Assembly: GCA_964017145.1 (NCBI GenBank)
Contig: OZ024852.1
Location: 62,001 to 126,000, forward strand
Length of the DNA stretch: 64,000 bases
Source of the DNA: Agrocybe praecox
Lineage: Eukaryota; Basidiomycota; Agaricomycetes; Agaricales; Agrocybaceae
Direction: 5' to 3'
Below, in pieces: positions 8,327 to 19,638 of the stretch (positions are counted from its first letter, which is position 1; each line of letters opens with the position of its first letter). The notes below the pieces were generated by a model that was not told the DNA's origin, searched no databases, and was given only the letters and a program-made list of their open reading frames with translations. The position numbers were made by a program, and so were the translations under genes.

Positions 8327-11300
8327 AGCGCCGGTCTGATATTCGTTGTCCATCCGATCCTACTCGGACTGGTCCTCGCAAGTTGGACCTTCTTTGTCGC
8401 AGCGCCCTTCGGTAAGAGCCCTCAACTGGCGGCCGTGATAACCACGTTCCTTGGCATTGTCCTTGGGATTCTGGGACTTGTTATCAAGAGTAAAAGCAAT
8501 GGGACGCTGTTCATTTTTTTCATTATATTCCCACTCTCTTTTTATATCTTTGCTCTCAAAGCCATTTGTGGTTATGAAAATCACCAGCTTGCGACGATTG
8601 CGACGAAAGGAGACCCGGATAATGGGGTAGTGCTTGCACCATTACTTATTTCAGCAGCGGTGAGTATCTTCTATCACATTCGCATTACCAATAAGAAATC
8701 TAACAATTTTGTCCAGATCGATATCTTCCTTTGGCCATACCTCGCCGTACTATGGGAAAGGCGTCTATACGAAGTCCGCACAGTATCTTCATCACCAAAA
8801 TCCCGATCGTGGGCATTTTGGAGAAACAAGCCAACAGGGAGTCCGAACCATTGGCTGACAATACTGCTATCTTGATCCGAAATTTAATGAAAACATACAA
8901 AACATCTAGATTCAGCTCAAAGGGAGACGTAACTGCAGTTTCGAATCTAAGCTTTGATATTCCAAAGACAGGGATTTTCGTACTGTTGGGCTCTAATAGG
9001 TAAGTAATGAATCTATATAATCACAATCTTGGATAAATACCGATTTGATGCCCCTTTTTTAGAGCTGGAAAGTCAACATCTTTGTCGGTCATCGCAGGTT
9101 TATCCAGCATCACGAGCGGAACAGTCACCTTTGAAGGCTCCCTTGCGCGACCTCCTCGTGGTACATTGGGAATTGTGCCGCAGAAGAACGTCCTCTTCCC
9201 TGAACTTACGTGCATACAGACTCTCCGCGTATGGAAAGCCGTAAAATGGTCCACAAATTCGCAAGGTGATGAGGATCTTGAGCAGCTACTGCGCGATTGT
9301 GATCTGGAGAAGAAGATTCGCTCAAATGCGTCGACACTTTCTGGTGGTCAGAAAAGGAAGCTACAGTTGGCTATTGGGCTTTTGGGTGGATCGAAGAGTA
9401 AGTCCAACATTTGGTGGTTTTGACAACGATTGAGGTTTCGAGTGTCCTGACGTTTTTGGTTTGTAATAGTTGTTCTCATGGATGAATGTACCTCTGGAGT
9501 GGACCCGCTGAGTAGACGTGCCCTGTGGAAGATTTTGACGGGTTTCCGAGACGACCGAAGCATTGTTTTCACCACCCATGTAAGCGACGAGCCTTTATCC
9601 TATATGGTTAACATATGCTAACAAAACGCTGTATAGTTCCTCGACGAAGCTGATCTCCTAGCCGACTATATCGCTATCCTAGCTGCTCCCGGAAAGGTTG
9701 TCGCCTCTGGTCCTCCTGTCTCTCTCAAACGTGACCTTGAACAAGGTTATTCCATCCAAGTATTGCTACCTACAGGTACCGGCAATGTATCGGAGAAGAC
9801 TGAGACATCAACATCGACTGAGTTACTGCGACAAATCAAAGTTATCGCCCCACAGACATATATCACAAGTCCTCCTTCGCACGTCGTCTACCACTTGAAG
9901 ACGAGGGATACGGAAGTCGTTAGCCAAGTACTGAACCTTCCTGACAAAGAAATCCAAGCAGGCAAGGTAGTGTCTTATGATATCCTTGGGGCAACGATCG
10001 AGGACATCTTCTTGGATTTGATGAATAAGGAGGCAATGGACCACGACGACGAGAAAGGATCCACTAACACTCTTTCGCCTTCTCCTCTTCCCTCGCTGCC
10101 CAAAGAGACTCAAGTCATAGATCTACCGACCGGCAGACCAGTCTCTCCATTCAGACAGGCCTTCACGATATTCCCCAAACGCGCATTGATAACAAGGAGA
10201 AGTTGGCTGACCCCCGTCCTTGCTATCCTTGTTGCGATTGCTGGGACAGGTATACCCCTAATCTTCTTGAAACATAAGGCGCCCACATGTGTTCGACGGT
10301 TTGGAAATACCACTTCGATACCTCTATACCTCCCTGAATCGCCCATTGTACCGTTCACATTCGGACCGTCTTCCCGTACGCTCGTTCAGCCTGGGGATGC
10401 TTTGACTTCGTTGGGCAATAATTCGAACCTTTTCCGAATCACCGAGGTTGCGGATAACCAGACATTCGTCAATGATATTCGACAGAACTTCAGGAATCTC
10501 TCTTTAGGAGGTGTTTCGTTTGACTTGAATCCTGGTGCTTCTTTGGTTGCTTGGGAAGCTACCCCACCTGGGTTTACAGGACCATCTATGTTGAATTTGG
10601 CTACGAATGTCCTGTACCAGCGCGCCCTAAATATGTCTGGAAGTACAGCCACCAACCCTACGATCATCAAAGCGGATTATGCGGCTTTCCCTCCTATAGC
10701 AGCTGGCACACTCATTTCCATTAAATGGCTCATATTCTTTGGAGCCGTTATGGTACGTGCACCTCCGATTTAGTTGCAAATTATCGATTAACTTTTTATA
10801 TCATAGGCTGTATACCCTGCCTTTTATACCCTCTATGTTGCGAAGGAACGCCGTTCATCAGTTCAAGCCATGCAAATGTCAAATGGTCTGACGGACCCCA
10901 TTGGCCTCTGGCTAGGACACCTGATTTTTGATACGATTTCAGTGGTCATCTTATCCACTATCATTGTGATTATATTCGCTGCTGCTTCCAATCAGTTCCA
11001 TGGCCTTGGGTTCTTGGTGAGAGTGACTGATATAGGCTGCAACGACGTTGATGCTGATTATATATCTCTTTTAGTGGTTCATCATGGTTATCTATGGAAT
11101 GACAGCAGCACTGTTCTCATACTGTGTGTCATTGATGGTCTCTTCTCCTCTAGCAGCCTTTGCCGCTGTTGCAGAATATCAATTTATCATGTTTATTGTC
11201 AGTTGGATCAGGCTTTTGATTATCCTTTTTGTTCTTTGGTAACTGATTATCGTTTTATAGCTGTATCTATCTTCATATTTGCTGGTGCTCACATACAGAA

Positions 11301-12843
11301 AGGTTACTGAAACAACACGCTTGATTACGATTATTCATTTCACCACGTCCATTGTAGCGCCCGTATGCAGTGTTGAGTTATTATTTTCTAACTTCCAAAC
11401 GTCCTTGAACTCATTTGTTGTCCGACAGATCCGCGCAGCTCTTGTTTCTGTCAATCTGTTCTCACTGCTTTGCGATGGAAACACAATTGTCGATACTGCG
11501 TCCATGGGTTCGATCATCCGTTACGGTGGACCCATTTTGTACCTCTTCGTTTACGCCTTCATCCTTCTTGCTATTCTTGTCTGGGTTGACTCTGGTTCTC
11601 GAACACCCCGTCGCCTTCGGCCTCGCAAAGAGGTCGTAGCTGCCACAGGAACAGCTTCATCATCAAAAGAAGATGTTGTTGCAGCTGCAGAGGCTGTTGC
11701 GGCATCCGATGACCCCCTTCGCGTTGTTAATGTATCGAAGAATTTCAATGGCAATCAAGTCGTCGACGATGTCAGCCTTGGTGTCTCCAAGGACACTGTT
11801 TTCGCATTACTGGGGCCCAATGGAGCAGGAAAGACAACCACGTTTAATATCATTCGTAAGTATCTTCGCTGTCCATCTGGAATCTAAGCACTAAAATTTT
11901 TGCAGGCGGTGATATCTTACCTGACATGGGAAATGTATTCATCAGTGGTACATCCGTTGTCCGACACCCACGTACCGCTAGGTCTTCCTTGGGCGTGTGT
12001 CCACAATTCACCGCCATCGATTCTCAGCTCACAGTCAGAGAGCATCTAATCATATATGGACGACTCAAAGGATTGAAGAAGGGTCCTGAACTTAATGCGA
12101 GCGTGGAAGCTGTCATGCAAGGAGCGTCACTCAGCATGTACGCAGATCGTTTGGCTAGCAAGCTGTCTGGAGGAAATCAAAGAAAACTTTCTCTCGCCAT
12201 TTCTCTCATTGGAAATCCATCCGTCATCCTGATCGACGAGTTCTCTACAGGTATTGACCCGAAGATGAAGAGAGATATGTGGCAGACTCTGAGGAGGGTG
12301 GCTGTTGGTAAAGCCGTCGTTATTACCACACGTAAGACGTTTCTTAGTGTCATGATCGCTCTGTCTGACTTTATGGTTTTTAGATTCAATGGAAGAAGCT
12401 TCAGCGTTGGCGAATAGTGTTGGAATTCTAGCAAAGAGAGTGCTTGGTATGTTTTGCCTTTCAATTCCGAGTCCAATGGAATGCTGATCTCCGTTGCAGC
12501 TGTCGGTACCACTGAATCGTTATCTGCGCGTCACGCCACCTATGAAGTGCACTTTACATGTCGGAATCGGGAAGAGGTCGTTAAAGCTCGCACTTTGATG
12601 GCTCTCATTCCAGGTTCGAAGATGGCAGATGATGTGGCGACCCGATTCGAAGTACCTATAGCAGACGAATTCTCGCTATCGAAACTGTTCAACACACTCG
12701 CGAGCCAGGGCGATTTCACTGAATATACAGTCGAAAGAGCTTCTTTGGAGAGCGTATGCTTGAAGGTTATCCGCGAGAATAATGTCAGAGAGGAGGATAC
12801 AGAGCGGTCACGTTCTTGTCGTTGTGCATGGTGGAGGTGTTGA
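8327..12843 (+). pseudogene. ABCA-type full ABC transporter, 5'-truncated and damaged
   Basis: The readable gene begins after a GTTAG acceptor at 8326 with membrane helices (FGKSPQLAAVITTFLGIVLG). In order follow NBD1 (Walker A region 8988-9080, signature LSGGQKRKLQLA near 9340, Walker [14 protein letters not shown] near 9473, H-loop FTTHFLDEAD), the second membrane domain with a large lumenal loop (10140-11600), and NBD2 (Walker A GPNGAGKTTT near 11814, signature LSGGNQRKLSLA near 12163, Walker B VILIDEFSTGIDP, H-loop). The ABCA subfamily moves lipids. Defects: the N-terminal first helix and lumenal loop are missing. The frame shifts between SWAFWRNKPTGS and LADNTAILIRNL (about 8840-8870) with no room for an intron. 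NBD1 Walker A reads GSNRAGKST, with Arg for the usual Gly. Other introns are canonical. It is most likely a recent pseudogene. Confidence 0.85.
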
Positions 12844-13016
12844 GATTAGAAAACGCGTTTTTTGGATCTGTTATTCCTTGATCTATCTTGTCATCTTGGT
12901 TTGTATAATGGCTTGTTTAAACTAGCTGCATGTTTTTTTCGTGGACTAGACTAGCACATTGAGAGCTACTCTAGATAGAATAAAATGATAGTGTAATTTG
13001 AGCTGCCAGGTCAGAT
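12844..13016. other. convergent 3' intergenic
   Basis: Short AT-rich stretch between the 3' ends of convergent genes; nothing further seen. Confidence 0.5.
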
Positions 13017-13842
13017 TTAATTAGTTTTCTCGCAAGCAATGATCTCATTTCTTGCTTGCCCGGCCATTTCCTGTAGATATGTGTTGATCCTAAGGGCAAG
13101 AGGTACACCCAAAACAATAGCTGCAACGATGGACCAAATGATTGGGATGACCGACTCTGGAAGAACGCCGAGATGCAAGGGTTCCAATAAAAGAATAAAA
13201 GAAACATCATATTGAGAACCATTGGCCAGTGGGTTGTTTTCGAAGGGTGTCAATACACCGCTATGAAGTAGCTGAATTAGTGCATATTTGGTACGCGTTT
13301 GAGAGTGGGCAGGTGCTATATCTCCAGTCGAATAACTTGACAGAGACGAAGGGTCATAAATTGTCATAGCAAAATCGGTTGGTTGCTAAAGTTAAAGTTC
13401 AAAGCGTAAAGATAGAGTGACGAGCGAAGTCCCCAGCAGAGGTTTTCACGCACATAAGCAGGCCAAGAGATCCTCAGCGTGAATTTACTGAATTTTTTTC
13501 CATTCGTCTTGATCGAGGTAAAGCACGACCCAAAGTTCGTGCGGGCATAGCTCTGGGCGAGCAAGATCCCATTCATCGACGTTGCTGCATATGCTTGGTA
13601 GGATATCCGAGCTTGACGAAGCAGAAGTGGCGTTAAGTTGTATTTGCGAGGATCCAGGACGGAATGTAGGCCTGAAAGTATATCGTCAATAATTAAATCC
13701 ATTGCGAACAGGATAGCATCCACCATTTACTCGTAAAAGGCAGACTGATGACTGAGCTTTGGTGGGCGTCGAAATTCACTATCTCAGTATTTCCCATACA
13801 TGCTTTAGCAAGCAAAGTCAAGATGAAGAACCATATCAGCAT
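13017..13842 (-). CDS. conserved basidiomycete signal-peptide/TM protein, one frameshift
   Basis: Three exons splice cleanly: 13842-13724, 13671-13454 and 13385-13017. The start gives a strong signal peptide (MLIWFFILTLLAKACMG), then a lumenal domain with KWPTFRPGSSQIQLNATS, CSNVDEWDLARPELCPHELW, KFTLRISWPAY, then PTDFAMTIYDP, SGVLTPFENN, and a C-terminal helix (GVLPESVIPIIWSIVAAIVL) with a short basic tail. The topology suggests a type I protein of the ER or secretory route. I believe it is a widely conserved single-copy basidiomycete family but know no function; likeness to the GPI-anchor factor PIG-X/PBN1 is only an impression. A run of seven A on the coding strand (13493-13499) shifts the frame; six would restore a 234-residue protein. 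A sequencing error is as likely as a mutation. Confidence 0.7.
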
Positions 13843-14271
13843 GTGTCGGAATGGAGTGGCGGTGGTAAGGATTGTACAGGGTGATGAAAGTAAGAAGAGA
13901 GGGGCCTAACGCCATGTTTGTCAGCAGCCATCATAACAGCCGAAGATCGTCGACAAGAGTTGTTTCACCATCACATCTTTCACCACGCTCTTTAAGCGAA
14001 ACATAATGATTTTACTATCAGTGTACGACTCGTCAGCGAGATATACTCTGTAAAAATCCTTCACGTATACCTACTATCTTTCAAACCGAAGGCGAATTTG
14101 GCGCGATGGGGGGTCCTAATTGAAATACCTTGCAAGTATGTACGTTTATCTTTCTCGTTCATCTATCCACGTTGAAACGTTGACCGTTGTACAGGAAGCT
14201 GCCAAGAGCTAATGAATGATGACCGAGATATTCCCAAATCCTTCCTCATACAACGAAAGCCACGGACCCTA
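13843..14271. other. intergenic, no supported gene
   Basis: Upstream region of the minus-strand membrane gene and the 3' flank of the next minus-strand gene. No coding signal beyond a shadow of the last exons downstream. Confidence 0.5.
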
Positions 14272-15103
14272 TCAAATTTGAAGCGTGTACCTGGAATAAT
14301 TTGCCTTATCAGCTTTGCGAAAAACCGAAGGAGGAAGACATTACGCACTTTGTTGGCACATTCTTCTGCTTCAAACCTTTCAAAGAGATTGGAGTCCCAA
14401 GCTTCCCATTGATTGTCGCAGCTCTGAAGAAGAAGAAAATATATCGGTTACAAGTCGGCTCGCATAATTCTGGGTGCATACATAGCTTACCGAACATAAA
14501 CATCAGTACTTCAAGAGGTCCAACGTCTCCAAGGGAATGATTTCGAGAGAATTCAGGGCTCCTTGTGTGAGCAGCACATTCGGGACATTCCCAGAATTTA
14601 CAGTCTTCAAGGGACCGACGACAACAGGCTTGTGGAATGTATGGTCGAATGTGGCATATTCAGTACCATTAAGGCCTGCAGAGCTGACGACTCGGGTTAC
14701 AGTCAACTCAACAATCAGGGGATTCTTGAATGGTGAAAAGGTTCTAAATAATTACGAGGATCTAATTCGGACCAGTGAGCTTACTATCAAAATTGATCCT
14801 ACATATTGCAAATATATCAGCTTATTTTTAGTTTGACAGAGAACTTGGGATTTTACTCACGAAATGAGATTGTCAGTAAGGGATTCGAGCTATATATTCC
14901 AATGTTATACCTCTGGTTGCATGTGATAATTTTATAAAAGCGCTCATCGTGATGTATGCGTTGATGCTTTCTACGAAACCCACTCCAAGGAAGTTCACAA
15001 CATCACCGATGAGATCACGCTCTTCTATCGACGTTGGGACGGCTGAGGCGAAGGAGAGCAAGAGCGCAAAGAGCGCAAAGAAAAGGACACCGACGCGACC
15101 CAT
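14272..15103 (-). pseudogene. small secreted protein, paralog A (splice donor lost)
   Basis: ATG at 15103 starts a signal peptide (MGRVGVLFFALFALLLSFAS) followed by VVNFLGVGFVESINAYI. Further exons carry ESLTDNLIS, INFD, NPLIVELTVTRVVSSAGLNG with TFHKPVVVGP and NSGNVPNVLLTQGALNSL, then AATINGKLGTPISLKGLKQK, and a last exon YTLQI before the stop at 14272. The order matches the paralog at 16.3 kb exon by exon. At the end of exon 1, where the paralog has ACT|GTAAGT, this copy has ACG followed by ATGAGC, so the GT donor is gone. The exon 3-4 junction also does not keep frame. This is a basidiomycete small-secreted-protein family without known function. A TATAAATA-like box lies about 85 bp upstream. 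Confidence 0.72.
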
Positions 15104-16308
15104 TGTTTGGATATTACGGTTTTCGACAAAAACGTTGATACTGGGGGGAAATACCTCAACGAAGGATTTTTCTCTCCCAGCCATACTATTTATAACGAAT
15201 TCCCAAGTCACAAAACCCGAGAGACCCTGACGCGAATGTGTCCATGAAAGAAGGATGGATTGTACCCGCGACTGCATGAATTTTTCCCAAATATTGCATC
15301 ATCTCCATTTCACGAGGGATCTTTCGTGGTCAGCTGCACGAAAACCCACTTGGGATGCTACATTTATTGCTCACTCTAACTTTCCGATGCTCATGCCCGC
15401 CCATGTCACTGATCAAAGGCGGCCTGAAACAGCGCGTGATGTGCAAGTGCGATGATACGATGCAGAGAATTTGCAGGTGACTACCCAGCTACCCCGCATT
15501 TCCCCTACATTTAATTGCGTGCCTAGGACTCAGGTCAGTCCTTTGTAAGTATTTTATTACCCTGATGTCGACTGCGATCTCGGATCTCATGATGCAGCTT
15601 ACTTTATAGTACATGTTCATGGGTTTGAAAGCATGCATCCTGACCTGGTGTTCAGATACCTCATCTTAAGACAACATTCAAAGAGGTTCCATTGGAAACG
15701 GTCTCCCACTATCCTAGTGAAGGGAAAGGGGTTTCCTGAGGCAATTGATCCTCCTAGGTAAACCCCAATTTTGGGGCGTTTAAAGATCGTCCTTGACGCC
15801 AAGGTTCTACTTCCTTCATTCGGCTGCAATTCGTACGTCCTTCTTTCTTTCCTTTTTAAAAAAAGCGATTTGAGGAGGATAAATCACTGGAGAATATAGC
15901 AAAAGCTACATGGACCTGTTCTATGTTCACCCACGAGCCTCTAAAAATACCTTTCGTTTCCCCACAACTAGGATTGGGTGATCGTTTCCTTCACAAAGCT
16001 ATCCAGGACATTTAATGTTTTTTGTCTTACCTGGGAACCAGTGGGCGTCAACGCGTCTTGTAACCTTCTCGCAAAGTGATGTAAACGGACAACCATTGCT
16101 TGTTGTAATGCAAAAGAAGAAATCTGGTAGAAGCGGATCTCTCATTTCTATTGGACTTCTCCTGAGGTTCTATCCGTAAACTTTCTCTATAAATCCTGAA
16201 CGACCCTTGAAGCGAGAAGCTCTGTGGTTACTTCCTCGGACGGAGCCATATTCAGGACCCTCAATTCGAATTCGCCTTCAACAGCTTCAGCTCTTCAACT
16301 TAACCAAG
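15104..16308. promoter_or_regulatory. divergent intergenic region of the secreted-protein pair
   Basis: About 1.2 kb separates the two divergent paralogs. Each side has a TATA-like element in the expected place: TTATAAATA read on the minus strand near 15186-15196, and CTATAAATC near 16187-16195, about 120 bp before the plus-strand ATG. Weak open frames inside are not supported. Confidence 0.45.
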
Positions 16309-17185
16309 ATGTTCGGCCTTCGTACTCTCTTCGTCGCTGCTGCTAGTGTCGCTAGCGTCTCGGCTGCTGCTACTGCACGTGCTGCAGACCTCTCCATCGG
16401 TGACATCGTCAACGCTCTTGGTATTGGTTTTGTTAAAGATATCAACGCATTCGTGACTGTAAGTACCTTGTGTCATTTGCAACAGGCCACCTTTTTGATC
16501 ATTTTCCAGTCCGAATCCTTGACGGACAATGCCATCACGTTGGTAGAAATTCCTCTCGGACTCTCGAGCATCATTTAAATACCCCCGCCTTGTATGACTC
16601 TGTGAATAAAGTGTCAATTTCGATGGTACGTCTCTCTCCAACTCCTAACTAACACAATAGCATTTACTGAACGTCAATGCATTTGCTAATAGTGAAGAAC
16701 CCACTCCCAATCGAACTTACACTGAACACTGTTACTGCCAAAGCAGGCCTGAACGGGATGATCTTTGCCACCTTCTCGCACAACTTCCCCAAGCCCGGTC
16801 TCGTCGTCCCACCCTTCGGCACCAAGAACTCTGGCACCATCCCGAACGTCCTACTCCCCTAAGGCGCTGATGCCTCGCTCGCCATCATCCCCTTCGGTAT
16901 CCTTGACCTCCCAGAGATTGACGTTAACGCCCGGTGCGTCATACTTGCTATGCCTTTTTTCTTTCTTTGTATGTATCAAGCCCGTGTTTTCTGACCAATG
17001 GTTTGAATCTGCAGTGCGGCCACCATTGGCGGCGCTCTCGGCATTCCCATTGCTCTCGATAGCCTCAAGCAGACTGCCGTCCCCGTCAAGTAAGCATGTC
17101 ATCCATTACCAACTTCCCACTTTTGGGTCCTCTGTACACGGAATCTCACATATGTATCCATAGCTACACCCTCGAGCTCGATTAA
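16309..17185 (+). pseudogene. small secreted protein, paralog B (internal stop)
   Basis: Six exons join in frame: 16309-16458, 16510-16538, a 14-nt exon at 16612-16625, 16693-16933, 17015-17089 and 17164-17185, for 177 codons. The product has a signal peptide (MFGLRTLFVAAASVASVSAA), then NALGIGFVKDINAFVT, SESLTDNAIT, VNFDVKNPLPIELTLNTV, AGLNGMIFATFSHNFPKPG, NSGTIPNVLLP, AATIGGALGIPIALDSLKQT and a C-terminal NYTLELD. Codon 121 is TAA at 16860-16862, where the paralog has CAA (Gln), so one C-to-T change truncates it. Everything after the stop remains well conserved, which points to recent loss or a sequence error. Confidence 0.75.
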
Positions 17186-18655
17186 GTGCTAAGTTCCACA
17201 AGCTGAAAAAGTATCTACTCTCCGAATTGAAGGATTGTGGTATTTATCGAAGTTTAGGTTGGGAATTTTTTTCTCTTGAAGTCATATATCGTTGTATGTA
17301 TGATGCAGGAGCTTTCATATTGAGTATTGAACCCGAGGCGAGGAACGAACAGGGACGATCCGACGCAAAGCAACAACACGCATACAGGCCTTGATGCGGA
17401 CAGCGACAACGAATGAAAATGGATCTGGAAACGCAATGACCGGCGCCAACAAATTGAATGCAAAAAGGTGGACGTGAGTGAACAAAAGACATACGCGAAT
17501 GCACCGAAACGCATTTATCCGAACCCTAACCCGACATCCCGACATTCTCATCATGTATGACCATAAGTTTGCTTTTCCTCTCTCAAATGTTTTGCAGACG
17601 TTTCGCTCCTAGGGACAGTTATTTGTGAGCCACGCAGGTAGAGCTGTTAAACGTACGCGTAAGGTCTCATTGGAGGAAGGAACCATCAGAGGAACTATAA
17701 GGGATGTACGCACTGGGTCCGTCTATGGTTTTTCAATACGTGTCTTTTGTTGCTCTCTGTACGCTGATTAGTTTCAAATGATATATTTTCCAACCTCTGC
17801 GCCGTCCTGGTCTTTTTTTATCTATTCTTTCCCCGTGCCCACTTCCTCTTACTTCTGTCTTTTCCGTAAATCATTCACTCCCATCACTCCCTGCCGGTCG
17901 CTCTCGCATTCCGTCCCTCGAGCTCTCAGTGCCATCTCGGCAACTGAAGAGCTGGATGATGAAGTCGATTTTTTTTTTGAGAAGAGATGTTAGAAGTAAT
18001 TGGAGGACGCACATGAACCGAACCGAACGGGATCAAATACTCTTAGCGACTTACAGCCTGTATTCTGTGGCTTCGTGTACTTGGTATGTCTTGCTCATCG
18101 ACTACGATGTCACTCACTGGTACTCTGTTTTTAAGCTCATCCTTGCTTCTCCTCGCAATCGATCATTCCCTTCTCTCTCACATGTCCCCTCCGTCTTTGG
18201 CTGTCACTCTCTTGGCAGTAGCGACCAGAAACAGGCCAATACACGCTCAGAGGATACTGACTCGGATTGACGCGATGCTGTCGTTGATTGAACATTTCCC
18301 ATTACCTTCCTCTCTTTCCCACACCTCCCCTCTTCCCCCCCGTCCTCACTTCAAGTCAGTCAATATTCACTCATCAACGGTCCATCGAAAGTAGCTTGAC
18401 CCGGGTCATCACGATGCATCTCTTAGCACCATTTATCCCGCTTTCTCTTATTTTCATCCTTCTCGCCCCGCTCACAGGTTGCTTTCTCCTTTCTTCTCTC
18501 CCTCACTTCACTTCTATGGAAAGCTCAGTGTGCACCACATGGGACGGGAGTAAACCTTATTGTGTACCTGATACCTTCGATGCACGGCGTGCTTTTGTAT
18601 GAGGTATGGTGTACATATACATGCAATGTGAGGTGCGTTATGTATACTATAGTAT
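17186..18655. other. intergenic, pyrimidine-rich
   Basis: CT-rich sequence with several open frames of poor composition. One short frame at 18414-18602 starts with a signal-peptide-like stretch (MHLLAPFIPLSLIFILLAPL) and ends after 62 residues. It could be a tiny secreted protein, but nothing else supports it. Confidence 0.4.
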
Positions 18656-18669
18656 ATGGGCTTTATTCG

Positions 18670-19635
18670 CATGAACGAGAGTTGAGCCGAGAGTTGAGTG
18701 TGATTGAGCATTGGTAAGATTGAGCGTGATTGAGCATGAGTTGAGCGCGATAGAGCGAATAGACAAGAGTTGAGCAAGAGTTGAGCGTGATTGAGCATTG
18801 GTAAGGTTGAGCAGGTTGAGCATGATATGAGTTGAGCGCGATAGAGCAAATGGACGAAGGTTGAGCAACTTGAGTTGAGCACGATTGAGCATTGGTAGAG
18901 TTGAGCAAGAGTTGAGTGTAATTGGGCATTGGTAAGGTTGAGCATGATTGAGCATCATGTGAGTTGAGCGCAATAGAGCGAATGGACGAGGGTTGAGCAA
19001 GAGTTGAGCAAGATTGAGCATTGGTAAGGTTGAGCAGGTTGAGCATGATTGAGCATGGTATGAGTTGAGCGCGATAGAGCGAATAGACGAGGGCTGAGCA
19101 AGGGTTGAGCGTGATTGAGCATCGGTAAGGCCGAGCAGGTTGAGCATGATTGAGCATGACATGAGTTGAGCAAGAGTTGAGCGAATGGACGGAAGGTTGA
19201 GCGTGATTGGGCATCGTGTGAGTTGAGCGCAATAGAGCGAATGGACGAGGGTTGAGCAAGAGTTGAGCAAGATTGAGCATTGGTAGGGTTGAGCAGGTTG
19301 AGCATGATTGAGCATGGTATTAGTTGAGCGCGATAGAGCGAATAGACGAGGGTTGAGCAAGGTTTGAGCGTGATTGAGCATCGGTAAGGCCGAGCAGGTT
19401 GAGCATGATTGAGCATGACATGAGTTGAGCAAGAGTTGAGCGAATGGACGAGAGTTAAGCAAGGGTTGAGCATGATTGAGCATAGTATGAGTTGAGCGCG
19501 AATGGACGAGGGTTCAACGTTCAGCAAGGGTTGATCGTGATTGAATATTGAGCATTGGTAAGGTTGCGCGGGTTGAGCATGATTGAGTATGATATGAGTT
19601 GAGCAAGAGTTGAGCGGGTTGAGCATTGCTAATGC
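18670..19635. repeat. TTGAGC-based satellite with higher-order period
   Basis: About 1 kb built from variants of GTTGAGC, GATTGAGCAT and GAGTTGAGCGCGATAGAGCG. Longer blocks recur: GAGTTGAGCGCAATAGAGCG at 18961 and again at 19220 begin two nearly identical stretches, a ~259-bp higher-order period. Blocks ending CATCGGTAAGGCCGAGCAGG also recur with the same spacing. Long open frames on the minus strand here are by-products of the repeat. Confidence 0.92.
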
Positions 19636-19638
19636 CAC

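Noticed and set aside
13364..13367. ATGA overlap of two minus-strand ORFs suggesting translational coupling
   Set aside because: A GTGCGT...TTTAG intron explains the join, and such coupling is not expected in a fungus.
17244..17554. Three overlapping minus-strand ORFs of ~80 residues
   Set aside because: No family, low information and three frames open at once.
18670..19635. Regularly spaced repeats that could suggest a CRISPR-like array
   Set aside because: Units vary in length, abut without unique spacers and the genome is eukaryotic.
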